DNA from: Chrysaora quinquecirrha
Lineage: Eukaryota > Cnidaria > Scyphozoa > Semaeostomeae > Pelagiidae
Direction of reading: 5' to 3'
NCBI GenBank assembly: GCA_014526335.1
Contig: JACTAT010000016.1
Coordinates: 600,770 to 664,769, forward strand
Length of the DNA: 64,000 bases
The translations under genes were made by a program, and so were the position numbers. The notes under the pieces were generated by a model, which was not told where the DNA came from, searched no databases, and saw nothing but the letters and a program-made list of their open reading frames with translations. Below are positions 9,939 through 22,695 of the stretch, piece by piece. Positions within the stretch are counted from its first letter, which is position 1, and each line of letters begins with the position of its first letter.

Positions 9939-12780
9939 ATGAATACATTCAAAGAGGCATTCTTACTCTCGGTATTGGCCATTTTCATCTTCTTTTTACA
10001 GGAAAAATCAGGTATTCCATTGCTTTTTAATTATTTAGAAAAGTATAATATCAGCACGTGTTCAAGGAGGGGTTGGCCTTTATTCTTAAAACCGTTTTGC
10101 TCCATTTAGTCATGACATTCCTAATTCTATTGGTCATTTCATTTTATCCTGTTAGCTAATTAGGGTTAAAAAACAACGCAAATCTAGCCCCACTTCTCCG
10201 ATTGGTGCATTTCGTCCAGCATATATTACAGTATATATTCTCTGCATTAGTCAGATTTTATGGCCTATTTCCAACGTTAAGGCTCTGAGTAAGACGAAAA
10301 AACTTTCAAGTATGTTCCAAGATGTTTGTGCTTTTTATCAGTGAAATATAAAAACATTATTGTTTGATAACAGTGCATCTCCTATATGGGACATGGTATA
10401 GATATTGTTGGACGAAGCTAATTAATACACAATTTCCCTAACGAATTAGACAAGACATACTTTCACTTACTAGACACGATATCTGAGAGAATGAGCCAGA
10501 AGGGACTGGGTGGATACAGAAATATCAAATACCTCGTGAACTCAGCGTTAAAGTCCATTTACTCATGCATAGAATTTTACATTAACGCTTATCGGCCACA
10601 GTGTAGTGCGAGGGAAATACGCAAGAGAGCAGTCTTATTTGCCAGTATTTGGGATCGTATATGGCATAACTTAAACACTGTATCCAATTTATCCAATAAT
10701 AAATAACAAATTACATGCCACCAATTTCATTGGGCGGCTAACCCGCCATAATACGCCCAAATACAACCATAGCCATAGACGAAAAAGGTTCATGTCGATG
10801 CTTAATCCTAGAACTGCAAGTATATTGAATAGGATCACAATTGAACTAGCTTGCGGACATCGGCATATGGCAAATACGTATGTTCAAACGTATACAATGC
10901 CCTATTTGTGGGCCAGTCTTCCCCGTCTCGAAAATGTACCTAATTTCAAAAATTTCTCGGCATAGGCAAATATTACCTATAAAGTTTAACGTGTAACCGA
11001 TAGCTTGAGAATTTTAAAACCGCTCATTAGCCGGGGCAAAATGGCAAAAATCACTACTTTTATCATAACTGGGGTGGTACATGTATACCACTCATTGTAT
11101 GGAAGCTAATCCAATCCCATGGATTAAGAGTTGCTTCCCAGTGGAATTGAACATACTTTAAAGATTTCATTTCCTTATAGTTACCAAACATGCATGATAC
11201 AAATTTCATCTCTATCTACAGGTATTGCTGAAGCAAAGGCTCTCACTAGAGGCAAAGTACGCATCGCTAGGAATGTGGTGTCAAGCATAACCAAAAATGG
11301 CATAAAACATATAAAACATGCTAAGCGAAAAGTAGTATCTAGTTCTGCTAAAAAGAAACATGGCATTCCAGGGGAAAGAAGAAGTTTCTCGTCAAAGCAC
11401 TTTATTGAGAGATCTCTGCAACCTAATAATCCGTTCGGCCATTTATCAGATCTTTTAGGAATAAAAGGGTCTTTTATTCCAAGTCAGACAAACCAGAATT
11501 GGTTGGGTGATGACGAGCAATCTGCATCAGATAATGATATGGAGACTAACTCAGAAAAGAAACCAGAAAACCATAATGTAAACAACGAGATTTCATCAAT
11601 AGGAGGCACATTACCACTTGACATCAGTCCTCAACAAGCCAACATGATTGCGTCATCAGCACCAACTAATCAACAAAGACAAAAATTCTTAAAGTGGGAG
11701 CATCAAAGCGGTTCCTTGGATATGCAACATTTTCCTTCAAAATATTTACAGGATGAAAAGCAGTCTGATGCGGACGACGGCGAAGTTAATGAAGCGGTAG
11801 AAAGAGCTCCGTTTCATTCACGTAAGCCTGCAAGTGTTGGGGCTGATGATGTAAATGGTCCTGCATTTAGCAGAATGAAAGCGGATACTAATTCACCAAG
11901 ATTTGAAAGTGTTCGACCCAAGAAAATCTTCCATGCTCTTGAGAGCTCAAACAATAGGAATGCGGCAAAGAAAGGTTACATGGATTACATGAATGATCAA
12001 TTTGATACACCTGCCTATCCTCATTCAGGACATCAATTACATCAAGTCAATGGTTATGCGGGTAATAGGATGTCATCGTCGAGAGTCCAACCTCTAACAC
12101 ATGAAATGATAAACAATCTTCAGATGGACCCTGCCTGGGACGCAATGGAGGCAAAGATCCTAGCGCAGCATGGACACAGAGGAGCACCGTTGAGACTAGC
12201 CGAGAGTAAGATTGACAAAGAAATTATGCCTCCAGAAGGAGAGCCCGTCGGCCAACCTTATCTGCCTGAGCCACAGCAAAGACTACACAATACGATGATC
12301 AGTAATTTCCAAAGGCCAGCTGAATTCCCTCCACAAGATATACAACCTGAATTGAAACCGGCATCATTTTATTCACACTATCAAGCACAGAACGGACCAC
12401 ATAACATCCACATGGGCGGTGTCCTTGGTAAGTCATCCTTCCATCACCATAGAAAGCTCATGTATGACTCCGATGTTATTCCTCAACATATTGAAACAAA
12501 GCAACGCAACTATTTCCCGAATGTCATTGATAGGCCTTTCCATCATCATAGAAAGCCCATGTATGACTCCGATTTTATACCTCAACATATTGAAACAAAG
12601 CAACGCAACTATTTCTCAAATGGAAATGTCGTTAGGCCTTTAAAGTCCTCCTCCAAGATTTTTCACCTTCGATTCACACCGCACGAGCTTCCTTTCATGA
12701 AAAAGGTCGATCTCAGTAGTCAGATTGACAAGCTTAGCACCGCTAACGTATTTGACGTAAACGCCAACGAACTAAACTGA
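9939..12780 (+). CDS. Secreted low-complexity protein, two exons
   Basis: Exon 1 (9939-10011) encodes a 24-residue signal peptide with an Ile/Phe/Leu core and ends in one base of a Gly codon before GTATTC. Exon 2 (11222-12780) follows an acceptor CTACAG, and its first two bases complete the codon, so the joined protein has 543 residues with the frame preserved. The mature part begins basic (Lys/Arg-rich to about residue 80), then becomes polar and disordered with many Gln, Asn, His and Pro. Near the C terminus a block of about 25 residues is duplicated (12439-12531 and 12538-12630): HHHRK, MYDSD, then IPQHIETKQRNYF. There are no cysteines to suggest a disulfide fold. No family is recognised. 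It is the best-supported member of the local secreted-gene cluster, and a matrix or adhesive role is only a guess. Confidence 0.75.
10130..10345. repeat. Dispersed repeat in the intron
   Basis: The segment with CGATTGGTGCATTTCG matches 360-376. The part with GACGAAAAAACTTTCAAGTATG resembles the right arm of the foldback element at 5250-5501. This is a diverged half-copy. Confidence 0.45.
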
Positions 12781-13086
12781 GAACGTACTCACAGCAGCAC
12801 GACAAAACAAGCACGAAATAACAGATAAAATTCTGCATGAAATTCAAGAGCTTATAACATCAAATTTCGCTTATACCACACCTACTTGAACTGAAAATAT
12901 TTCATTATTGCAGTAGCAAATATGATATTGGGAGAGACAACAATCTACTATATGTTGAATTGCGGCTGGACTGAACAATAAATTAATTAACGGAACATTT
13001 GAACACGGCAGACAGCAACAGCTTTACGGTCAATGATAAATAAACAACTCGATTTCACAAATGAAGGGTGGTGCAGCAAACAGTAC
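12781..13086. other. 3' flank of the 543-residue protein gene
   Basis: AATAAA at about 12976 could serve as a polyadenylation signal. Nothing else is visible. Confidence 0.35.
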
Positions 13087-13616
13087 GGGCGTGTTCTTCT
13101 GAAACCCAAAAACCTTCCGAAATTCGCAAACTAAGAGCTTCCAAAAACAGAATCCACAGATTTTCAATAAACAGGAATTCTGGCAAAATGAAGCCTTTCG
13201 CGCCAAATTACTTGCTAGCCTAATCCCCAGACTTGTATCCAAGCGTATCCTGGCAACTGAAGTCTCTAAAATTGAAGTCTCTTTTGAACCTTAAACCGAG
13301 AAATTTGATAGTCTCGGAAAACTTCTGCTTTTGATGTCAGAAGCAAGGGGAAATGCATATATTTATATTCTGGCACAGCCAATCACTTTGCTCGTAGAAC
13401 AAAAGAAAGATTAGGAGAAATCATCAAGATCGCTCAAAAATCATTGGCTGTGCAAGGATGTGAACAAATTCGCTGATTGGATAAAAATATTTTCCCCCTT
13501 GCTGATGGCAGAAGGTTTTGAAGAGCTCAAAAAACATGCCGTTTTCAGGAGCATGTTTCACACGTTCTGAAAAAAAGAAGTAGCGAAGAAAGAATTAGTT
13601 TAGAAGAACACGCCCT
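13087..13616. mobile_element. MITE with GGGCGTGTTCTTCT ends
   Basis: ACGGGCGTGTTCTTCTGAA at the left and its near complement TTTAGAAGAACACGCCCTGT at the right form inverted termini. An inner palindrome occurs around 13374-13450 (CACAGCCAATCA and its complement). There is no coding capacity. The superfamily is not decided. Confidence 0.5.
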
Positions 13617-15663
13617 GTGTATGCAAAGCAACATTCGAAGACGAAGACGTGTATATTCTACGCCTGCTACAACCTAGATAAGATTAACTCGACGAAAGAA
13701 CAAAAATACAGAACCACACAGCTTGAATCTGGAAAACAAAATGACAAATTCAGCAAGGAACAAACCAAAGACTACAGGACATGCTAAGAGACTGTTTCTT
13801 TATATTAAGAGTTAAAAAAGATCTATCCTAGATAAACAAGACAATAAACAGAACGACAGAACATTTTAGCATGTTCAAAGACATTACACAAATGTAAAGT
13901 TGAAACAAACTATAAAGTTTGCCATAAAAAATATTGACTAAATATTATAGCTACGTTATATAACGCTATTAATGCACAGCAATACATTTAGCATTCATTA
14001 AAATAACGTTTCAGAAACGCCAGTCAAACACCGTGACATCCATTTTTGATACATCAAAAGCAGCATCATCAAAATTTTACTCCCTAACAAAGACTCGGGC
14101 TGGATCACTGCTAACAACGGCGTTCAGGATATATTGGATAAATCTTTGCTTCGTTTTTTGGCAGAGGTTTACAGGATTTATTGCAGTTATCATAGATTTG
14201 TACGAGGACTTCTTCAATTTTCAAGATATTTCGAAGCTTACCTTTGAAAAAATTTGTTTCAAAATGAATCTTAAAATGATTAGATTTGGTCTCGAAGACT
14301 TAGACTAACCATAGTCAAAAGAAAGGAGAATAATAGGAACGTCCTCATCATTATTGGCTATGGTTTAACTCTAGTTTATGTCATTGGCTTTTCATAGCGA
14401 ATCAAAGCTTGCGCACACGCGTATTTGCTGAAATGCCAAATTTTTGGAGATCTATAGAGAATTTACCATAAAAATCAGACTTTCAGCCTAACTTTAAATT
14501 TCATTACACATTTTTGGGTACATCGATAGCGATAATTCCAAATCCGAGGTGGGCCCTGCGAAATTTTGTCCGGAAGCTGGACTTTTCGATGACGTCATCA
14601 AAGTACCTGTTTTGCCTGCAATATCTCTCTAAATGGGCATCAAAGAAGGTTTATAAGAGCACGTGTGTATCAACATAAATAGTAGAATAAGGCTATAGTA
14701 TCTGTACTTGCTTATATATGATTTATGAAGATGCATAGTCTAGGTGTACGAGATTAATTAAGTGATCCTCCTCGCACGCTAGCTTTGAAAAACGCTTCAT
14801 AGCCTTTTTTGTGCCAGTATTTTTTCCACTCACGACTAAACTGCGATTCCAAAAATTTGATTAGCTATTTTTTTGCATTAAAGAATTTAATTAGTTAGTG
14901 TGGATTTATTTCAAAATAGTTCATGCCGTTGATGATCCTTGGAAAACTCTGAAGCAGACAAGCTATGATCAGGCAGGTAGGGCGTAATAGATATTTATGC
15001 GTTTGTAGATTATATACAAGTAGACGCACAGATTTTGCCAAGATATGTATAGATTAATTACTTCTGCTGTGCACAGTTCTGTTCCAAGAATTTTTCAATT
15101 AAAGTTCAGAATTATCAGAGAATTATTGAGAAAACCTGCAGGTGACTCACAGAGCATGACACAGCATGCTCAATAAAATAATGCGAAACAATTCTTGAAG
15201 ACATTGTGAAAAAGTTAGCTGATCTTCTTGCGAAAAATGTCATCCAGAACTTTCAAGTCGATGTTCAATTTTCAAGCTCAACACGCTTTTGGCACTTTCT
15301 TGTCTAAGAGGAGACCCATCTGCAAATAACGTCTGCATCTTTGACACTATAGGCATCGCGTGACGGTTGAGTATTAAACGTAGTACGCAAATAAGGTTTC
15401 TTTGACAATTTTCCTTGGCAAGTTTTCTTTGCTTGTATAGATTGGGAAAATGTTAAGAAATTTGACAACGTTTTTATGACAAGTTCACTTGTTACGCCAG
15501 TTTTGCATCAAATACATTTTTCATGGAAATTATGTGGCGTGAAAATTTCTCGAGTAGACGAGTTGACAAGTGGAAGTGAAAATTTTTAAATATTGAAGAT
15601 TCATCATCATCAGGTCAACCTAGTTCGGCTTTCCATGACACGTATTTTACATACTCCCCATTC
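13617..15663. other. Gene-free stretch upstream of a multi-exon gene
   Basis: The ORF at 14033-14308 has no signal or domain and is not called. The segment 15090-15240 is a diverged copy of 17310-17420 inside the next gene. Otherwise I see only AT-rich sequence. Confidence 0.35.
15090..15240. repeat. Diverged duplicated module (upstream copy)
   Basis: It shares AGAATTATC, GAGAATTATTGA, GATGACTCAC-like and GCATGCTCA segments, in the same order and spacing, with 17310-17420. A shorter match lies at 16690-16735. This points to local duplication within the locus. Confidence 0.5.
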
Positions 15664-18600
15664 ATGGCTTTGGTCTATTCCTTAGCTCTTCCGATTTTAT
15701 CCAGTATCCTCGGTTAATAGAACGCTGGAGGACTTTCATGATCACGTGATCTCATTCCACCAGGACGAGATTGCTCCAATAGCTCTACAGCCAGTTTATT
15801 CTTGCTGCGCTAGCAATGCAAGGCAAGGCTCATTCTTTATCGGCACATAGAGGCAGTTATGTGTGAAATGCTACCATAGAGTTTTTTGTTTGCATTGAAG
15901 GTTACAAAAAAGAATCTCAATTGTCAAAGATAAATTTTGTCCATACTGGTCCACAGTAAGTAATTTGATAGAATCTGCTATATTTGTCAATTATACGCGG
16001 ATGCTGTATTTTTATCGTAGATGACAATTTTCCAGTTGCATCTTCCAATTCTTTGATGCAATCTTCAACAGCAAACGCCAACGAATCCCCTTCTGAAGGC
16101 AAAGCAGTACAGAGTTCTCCGGCTGGAAACCAGCTTTTCAAAGGCAAAGGCAGCAAAATGAGAGAAACAAGTAAATTCATAAACAATAAAAATGCTGACA
16201 ATAATTCAAAGCTGAGTGGCGCAAAGCCCAAAAATGACGCAGATGACGGGAAGATCAACAATATGATGAAACAGCCAAAAATTCAAGCGAATCTCAATAA
16301 AGCAGTTAAAGTAAAAAATGAAAATGAAGAAAACGAAGAACTTGAGCTCATAAAGGAAATAGCAAACAAAGAAAAATCACAGGTAAATCTGGAAGTAGAG
16401 TAGATTTTTTATTGAAAATAAAAGAATAGTCTTTAAGTGGTAAGAAGATGATCAATCCGATCGAAGACAATGTACATAGATACAAAACCTTATTTCAAGG
16501 CATATAATTCCCAGTATGTAATTTTCGTCTATGTTGGTTGAAAGCTAAGCTACTGAGAAAATGCAAGAATAACTGGCCCTGTCGCTGTATTCTCTACAGG
16601 TCATACAAATAAGATAGGCCATGTCTTTCATGCCCTGAAGGAAGCGTAAAAGACACACGGTTCATAGAAAAAGCACCATTTTATCACGAGATCTACAGGT
16701 GACTGACATGGTAAAGAAAACTCAATAAAATAACACAAGTTAATTATTTGTTTATTGTGAATGTTTTTCGTGACTTTCCATAGGGAGAAAGTAAACTAGA
16801 GAACCAAGTGAAGGAGCTTGAAGCTAAATCTAAATATCACTTACCTAGGCCCAACAGCGTCCAGTCCAGGCATGCGTTGTTTAACAAATTTCAAACATGT
16901 CTACTTCTTTATTGTATATTGCTCTCTATTCAATGATACAACTATCGCTATAGCACCTCTGTTTTCTGTATACTGCAAATCCATTTACGTGGAGCACTTC
17001 ACTATAGTGAATTTTGAATATTGTGTCCATAGGAATCTGCAAATGTCAATATAAAAGAGAAAAATAACAGCGAAGAAATTCAAGAAGACACAGGGCCATC
17101 GAAATTGATTGAGGATCCTAATGGATATAGCCAGAAAATTGAAAGTAACAACGGCAAAGCTGATCTGAAGATTTCAAATAATAACATGAATAATAATATA
17201 AGGAAAATTCCTATACAGAGGGAAAAGAATTTTGAAGGTAATTAATCGTGTAAATCGTCATCTTCTTCTCCAGCAAATTAATCTTCCGTTTTGTCTCAAA
17301 AAATGTTTCTATCAAAGTTAAGAATTATCTGAGAATTATTGAAGACACCTTCAGATGACTCACCGAGTATTTTAAAGCATGCTCAGAAAAAATATGTTAT
17401 TCTTGGTGACATTGCGAGTAGTGAAAAATACTAGCAAATCAATCAACCGTTCTAAAACGCATTTTCAAATCAATCTTCAAAATTTCACAGTCTTTCATCA
17501 GAAAGGAAAATTTTGAGGCAAAATAATATTGCAAACAACATTAAAATCGCGATTAAAAAGAAACGCTTTCAAACATACGTTAGATTTTAATCTGATACAC
17601 GTAACTGTATCAGGGCATATTTTAACATATGTACTGGTGGGCCAGGCCAGCCCCCACAAGCTGGCCCACCACTGACGACAATTTTTGCCAAATTGGCCCA
17701 CCACTGTGTGGGCCCTTTGCCCAATCTAGTAAATGACCTGGAGTTGTTTCGATACAATAAAACTGAAACACGTTTTATTTTTCCTACAAAATTGTATTGA
17801 AAACATAAAAAAGTTGTTCACTTCTCCAAAAGAAATAATTGATGCCAGCAGGGAATTGATCTGTGATGTTTTGTAGGGCCCCACAATTACCAATATCTAC
17901 AGTTTTCGTGAGAGCCAATTCTAAAAACGGATGGATATGACAATCGTTTCGTGCCGTGCGTCGTGTGACGGCTGCAACCACACGCAAAATCATTTTCCTT
18001 ATCTCGCATAGCAAACAAGATGGTTGAATCTTCACCAGAACAAAGCCGATCATTATATGTACTGTAATGGTTCTACAGTTTTATTTAGAAATTTCAAGGT
18101 TTTTCCATCACTTTTTCGTGGGTTTACTATTTATTTCATTCCAAAGATGAGTTGCTCAAATTGCTAAAAAAAAATAGACGTTTTAGAGAGTCCAGCAACC
18201 AAAATTTTCTTCACCGCCCAACCATGGTGGGCGGCAGTTTTGGTCTCCCCCCTTAAAGTTTATAGACGTTCTCGAAACAGCGAAAAAAGTATGTTTCTCA
18301 AGCATAGTTCCTCTCAGCACATCTATCAATTAATAACTAATATCGGCTGAGCGTATTTAATATGAATTCTTTATTAGTGGGGTGGTTCAGAAACTTTATC
18401 TGCCATGCCTTGAACCGAGCCCTTTCGATTAGCTAGCTACCCTGCAATTGTGGTGCCAGACCGCCCCTGCATCTCTGTGGAATTTCTCAGGGCTGGCAGT
18501 TAAAAAAAATTATAAGAATTTATTGGGCCCCATGTCACCTTTGGCCCACCACTGAAAATTTCTTAAAATATGCATTGAACTGTATAAAGCGTCAGTAATA

Positions 18601-19896
18601 GACTGAAACAATCGACTGCAGTGAACTGAACATCAAAGTATGGATCGAACTTTTGAAGATAGGCCTTAATCAAAAGAGAGTCATACCATTTAAAAATCTG
18701 ATCGAAAAGTGTCTTTACGTGTTGACACTCTTTACTCAATTTTCTTCTGGTTTTTCAGGAAAACTTCCCTTAAATTAAGTAAAAACTTTCAAAATTGCAA
18801 CATAGACAATGTTTTAAATCAAGTAATGTTTTATTTCGATAAATAGCGGAAAAATTCCCAAAATACTTCAAGATTTTGTATCCGAAAGTTCTTCCAGTAC
18901 AAGATGAAAACGAGAAAAATGAAATGCCTTAATTGCAAACGATTTTGATGGCAAAATAGCCAATAATTACCTTTTCTGTATCTCCTAATTATGGAAAATA
19001 AACCAGCAAACCAACAAGCAACTAATTATAAAAAAAACCAAAAAACTCTCGCTGGAGTCGATTCGCAGAAATGAATTACCCATTAAACTTTGACAGTCTA
19101 GTTCGCTGAAATTAAAGGCTAACTATGGCAGCGTTGACTGAGTCAACAAAACAAGAATAGACATCGAATTTGATGAAGATAATGGCAATCTGACTTCTTC
19201 TACTGAATGAAGAAAGCAGGCTCAAAGATAGATCATAAAAAATTGGCAATTAATACTGGGCTAGGCCAGATCTTTTATTTGAAATGGCGTCATCAAATCT
19301 AGCCAATCATATCGGTGACACGGTGCCATTTATGCCCATTAAAGTAGTGCTGTAAATTTATTCGTTATTTTGCAGAAATGCAGGAAAAGCAAAGCAACAC
19401 ACCAAAAGGCAGAAAAACGAAATTTCGAAATCAACAGACACAGATGAACGAAGGTCAGCAAGGATTCATGGAGAGTGGCACAAATGAAGATATGCTAGCA
19501 ACTAATAGGATTACTGCAGCGAAATCAGGACAATACATAACAGGAAAATTTGTTAATTTTTTAAAAGATGTTGCGAATCATCTAAATGTAGACAAATTGT
19601 CGATTGCAGAGCAGCTTGTTAAAGATGTCGAGAATAGTAACAAGCCAAAACGAAATCCTAATAAAGTAGTGGCCACTAGAGAAGCTAATGTTGTTGAAAA
19701 TGAAAATGAGGGCCTAAGCAGAAAATTGCAGACAAGAGAGTTGGCGGCATTGGGGAATGAATATCAGGAAAGGAAGAAGCAGACTGTGAGACAGAAAATA
19801 AGTGATCCTATGAACATTCTTCAAATTGGGAGAAAGAAACCAGAAGTCATCAGATATATATGGAAGAAAGGGATCTCGGTTTTAAAAGAAGAATGA
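15664..19896 (+). CDS. Secreted Lys/Asn-rich protein, multi-exon
   Basis: The well-supported exons are 16021-16382 (after ATCGTAG, entering in phase 1), 17033-17237 (phase 0 in, phase 1 out) and 19376-19896 (after TTGCAG, completing a Glu codon). A short exon begins at 16784; its donor is either after 24 bases (CAA before GTGAAG) or after 75, and both keep the frame. A possible signal exon is 15664-15712, 16 hydrophobic codons plus one G before a weak GTTAAT donor. With the 24-base exon the sum is 386 residues. The product is polar and charged, with NNK, KEK and EEN runs. Around 19540-19640 (KFVNFLKDVANHL, then VDKLSIAEQL) it shares about 16 of 35 residues with the gene at 39005. No known family is recognised. 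The first exon is the weakest part. Confidence 0.6.
17310..17420. repeat. Diverged duplicated module (intronic copy)
   Basis: This is the partner of 15090-15240, lying in the long intron between 17237 and 19376. Conserved blocks include AGAATTATCTGAGAATTATT and AAAGCATGCTCA. Confidence 0.5.
17612..18600. mobile_element. Non-autonomous element with CAGTGGTGGGCC motifs
   Basis: The left end (GGGCATATTTTAACATATG, then TGGTGGGCCAGG) and the right end (GGCCCACCACTG, then TTAAAATATGC) form imperfect inverted repeats. CAGTGGTGGGCCA occurs in several places, including twice near 17660-17710. Such CAGNGGTGGGC termini resemble hAT-family ends. The interior has no transposase ORF. It lies within an intron of the preceding gene. 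Confidence 0.45.
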
Positions 19897-20373
19897 ATGA
19901 TAATTAAAAAACAGAAAAACCTGGAAAAAAATGGACAGTCAGAGACAGGAGACAGCAGGTCAACAATTTTTTTATCTCGAACGTTTGACAAGAGTTGTTG
20001 AAGAAACCCAAATTAAATAACCTTGGGTATAAATTTAAGAAGTTAAAAACTGAAGCGCAAAAACTGTGTGCAGAACAAGGTCACCTTAACCTATATATCT
20101 TGCCTAAATAATTGTATTTATTCGATGCATAAATGCTCAATTTATTTAGGACTGTATTGCTACTATACTTAAGTTTCATGTTGCCTACAGTAATGGCTAG
20201 AGTCATTTAGTAGGAAAATAGAGAAGAGTTTGCAAGCCTTGAGAAGACAGCGATGTTGTGAATAGAGTTTCGAAAAGCTGACGTCTGGGAATTTACAATG
20301 ATTCAAAAGAATTGTGATGTCTAAACGCCATGCTTCATTATCAAATGCACACCCGACACCATCTTCTGCGGCA
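19897..20373. other. 3' flank, gene-free
   Basis: No coding signal is seen. The sequence is AT-rich downstream of the stop codon at 19896. Confidence 0.35.
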
Positions 20374-20809
20374 TAGACCTTTCCAAAGGGGTCTAGGTCA
20401 GACGCAACATTTTTCTGGAAAATGGTAGCTAGATATCTTGTGTAAGGGAATCTTCATTGCAGTCGCTTTGGGAGAGGCAGTGCAGCGGTTTTTACTTCTA
20501 ATTCATGAATAATAGAAGAAGAAGAGAGAAAAGGAATCTGTTAGAATTATCTGCAGAAACTCAGAAAACAAGATACAAGTAGCTCACAAAAAATAGAATA
20601 CTTAATTAAATACCTTCTTGAGCAGATAAACATTCACTTTCACTTCAACTCCCATTAAGGGTGAATTTGAAGCAAATTTTGTTGCAATTTCTCTCCTGAA
20701 ACGACTGCGATTCCGGTCTTTGCACGTGGAGAGCATTCCCTTTCTCAACATGTCTACCATTTTTTTCAGAAAAATGTTGTGCCGACCCAGATCTCTTTGA
20801 AAAGGTCTA
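20374..20809. mobile_element. MITE, family 2 (copy 1)
   Basis: The left end TAGACCTTTCCAAAGGGGTC and the right end (CTTTGAAAAGGTCTA) are inverted. Next inward are CAACATTTTTCTGGAAAATGG and its counterpart CCATTTTTTTCAGAAAAATG. A second copy lies at 49149-49605 with the same internal order (GAAGAAGAGAGAAAAGGAAT, then CTTTCACTTC). Confidence 0.75.
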
Positions 20810-21650
20810 TTGTAGAGTTGTCTATCAGGATCGCTCAACCTCGTTGCCAACGGCAATACAACGCTACGTTTAGTATACTATACGTGATCTCGTAAAAACT
20901 TCACTGGAATCATGGGCCCCACTCTTCGCAAACAGCATCGGCAGCATTAAGCGACAGCAACAACCATACTTGAATCGGATGGCCTAATGCTTAGATTGGA
21001 GAAAATTTAATTTGATGGCCTAATGCTTAGATTGGAGTCACCTATCTGCATCAGATTGTTCTAAATAGAGAAAACGACGAATATTGGAATAAATTTAAAA
21101 CTCCACAAACCCGTTCGAACTTTGATTAATTTTGACAAGAGGATGTTTAGTGGCGCTACATGAAATAAAGCTCACAAGCTGAAGCTACATACCAAAATTT
21201 GAATAATTTCTGGATCCTGACAATTATCTGAAAATATTTCTCACATCTTTGCGTGAATTATCTTCTTTCGGAATCCTAATCTTGCCTTGGTGCCGAGGCA
21301 TAATTTGCTAAAATTTTTGGGAAACGGGCCTAGGCCTGGTCAATTTGGCCGGTGCCAGAGCCTAATCGAATAACAGAATAAAATCGAATGAGGAAACGCG
21401 TTGTGGCCTGGGAACGAAGTTAAGCATACCCATTATTTTCTTTGTTTCACTCACAGGTTCTAACAGCCAGTATAAGCTTAATTAATTACATCTGGGTCAT
21501 GGTAACTTGTAAGCATTCTTAGAAGCTGTTCATCTACCATCTGTTTTCGTGAAAACTCATCTCATCTAGCAAACTATGACCCTGTAAAGGTTGCATTTAA
21601 GTATCTTATGTATGGCCCTGAGTATTCTGGTTTCTCAGTTATAGAAAACT
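20810..21650. other. Gene-free stretch
   Basis: A direct repeat of TGGCCTAATGCTTAGATTGG occurs at about 20979 and 21017. Nothing else is supportable. Confidence 0.35.
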
Positions 21651-21936
21651 TGCAGTATACACCTTTTCGACTAAGGGCCTCGTTCTAAAAAATATTTTAA
21701 ATTGTGTCACAGAAGCATTTCGACAGATTCGAATTCAGCACCTTCGTTTTAGTGTTTGGGCAAATTTTTACTAGCGATTAAAAGTTTGAAAAGTTTTAAT
21801 GGATTTGACCATGAAAAACGACTGAGGGTGTAAAATCTCACCCAGAGCGATTTTTCACGGTCAAATCCTTAACAGATTTTCAAACCTTTCGTCGCTATAA
21901 AATCAACATCGTAAGGACTAGAAGCGTAAAAGTACC
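21651..21936. mobile_element. MITE, family 1 (truncated copy)
   Basis: It starts TATACACCTTTTCGACTAAG like the element at 827-1256 and passes through its centre (GGATTTGACCATGAAAAA, then TTTTTCACGGTCAAATCC). It ends at about GACTAGAAGCGTAAAA, so the last third is missing. The Harbinger-type MITE at 21941 is inserted next to the break. Confidence 0.7.
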
Positions 21937-21940
21937 CTTA

Positions 21941-22161
21941 GGGCCTGTTTATATGGACAAAATCATCCCACCTTCCAGCCCGTCAGCTGAGCAGTGAGAC
22001 GAAATTTTTAAGAGTTTACATATAGACGCACCTGACCGGGATGAAACATTTTCCATATAAACAGAAAGTGAAAATCACAAAGGTTTGTATTTGATGGTGA
22101 GATGTCACCTCTCAGCCACAGGGCTGGAAGGTGGGATGATTTTCCCCCTATAAACAGGCCC
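21941..22161. mobile_element. PIF/Harbinger-type MITE with TTA duplication
   Basis: The left end GGGCCTGTTTATATGG, followed by AATCATCCCACCTTCCAGCC, is mirrored by the right end (complement of GGGCCTGTTTATAGGG). It is flanked by TTA at 21938-21940 and 22162-22164. A 3-bp TTA target site with GGGCCTGTT termini is characteristic of PIF/Harbinger MITEs. Confidence 0.75.
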
Positions 22162-22224
22162 TTAGAAAACTAGCTAGCTATTTAGGATCCTGATTCGTGG
22201 GGATTAGCTCTTCTTAAGGCATGG

Positions 22225-22336
22225 CTAAACTAGGGGACATGTCGCGCGCGACATTGATGTCCCCTCGGTGTCTCCCAATTTAGCAACCTCGGAAACTTTG
22301 TAGCCCGCGACAAAATGTGTAGCAGTAGAAATAGAC
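22225..22336. repeat. Interspersed repeat with GGGACATGTCGCGCGCGACAT
   Basis: It is related to 49770-49890, which shares GCGCG-, ACATGTC-, CTCCCA-TTTAG- and CTCGGAA-type blocks in the same order. Confidence 0.45.
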
Positions 22337-22339
22337 ACA

Positions 22340-22620
22340 TTTGAAGGAAACCGCAGACTTCTGATAAATTTTAGTATGTAGAAACAGACGATAAATAGTG
22401 ACTTTTCCATTTGATTTTTTAATTCCAGAAAGACATAAACGGTTATTTAGACATAGCCAGTTAATTCGACATAAACATGAATAAATAAATAATTAATTAT
22501 CGACTAGTCCATTTTTCTCTCTAAGTACGTTTCGAACCTATCGCAGGTCCATCATCAGCTAGTGAAATTAGAAATTACAACTTGCGAATTTATACTAATT
22601 AGACACCCGTGGCACATGTT
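22340..22620 (-). repeat. Inverted pLTR-like copy of the Penelope-like element
   Basis: It is a near-exact reverse complement of 37085-37377, including the hammerhead-like motif, the AATTAATTATTTATTTATTC stretch and the segment CTGTTTCTACATACTAAAAT. In Penelope-like elements, terminal pLTR copies can occur in inverted orientation. The copy continues past the expected end of the element, so some flanking sequence is also mirrored. Confidence 0.75.
22514..22570 (-). ncRNA. Hammerhead-ribozyme-like motif (left copy)
   Basis: On the minus strand the core CTGATGA (22552-22558) is followed by helix II (GGACCT with AGGTTC, loop GCGAT) and GAAA (22530-22533). Then comes ACGTA, with a self-complementary ACGT in place of helix III and cleavage expected after GTA. 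Stem I pairs CACTAG with CTTAGAG, with one bulge. One extra T sits between the core and helix II. Hammerheads with a minimal palindromic helix III are known in Penelope-like elements and are thought to act as dimers. Confidence 0.55.
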
Positions 22621-22695
22621 CTAAATGGGTACATACCTTATTTCTAAATTTTAGAAGATGGGTTTTATCCTTATCAGATTATATTCTAAGCAATC
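22621..22695. other. Junction between the inverted pLTR and the KDZ transposon
   Basis: These 75 bases are not mirrored on the right side. The 8 bases before the transposon end (AAGCAATC) do not match the 8 bases after it (CACAGTTG), so no simple target duplication is visible. Confidence 0.5.

Noticed and set aside
14033..14308. 91-codon ORF
   Set aside because: No signal peptide, domain, repeat or splice evidence; composition like the surrounding non-coding DNA.
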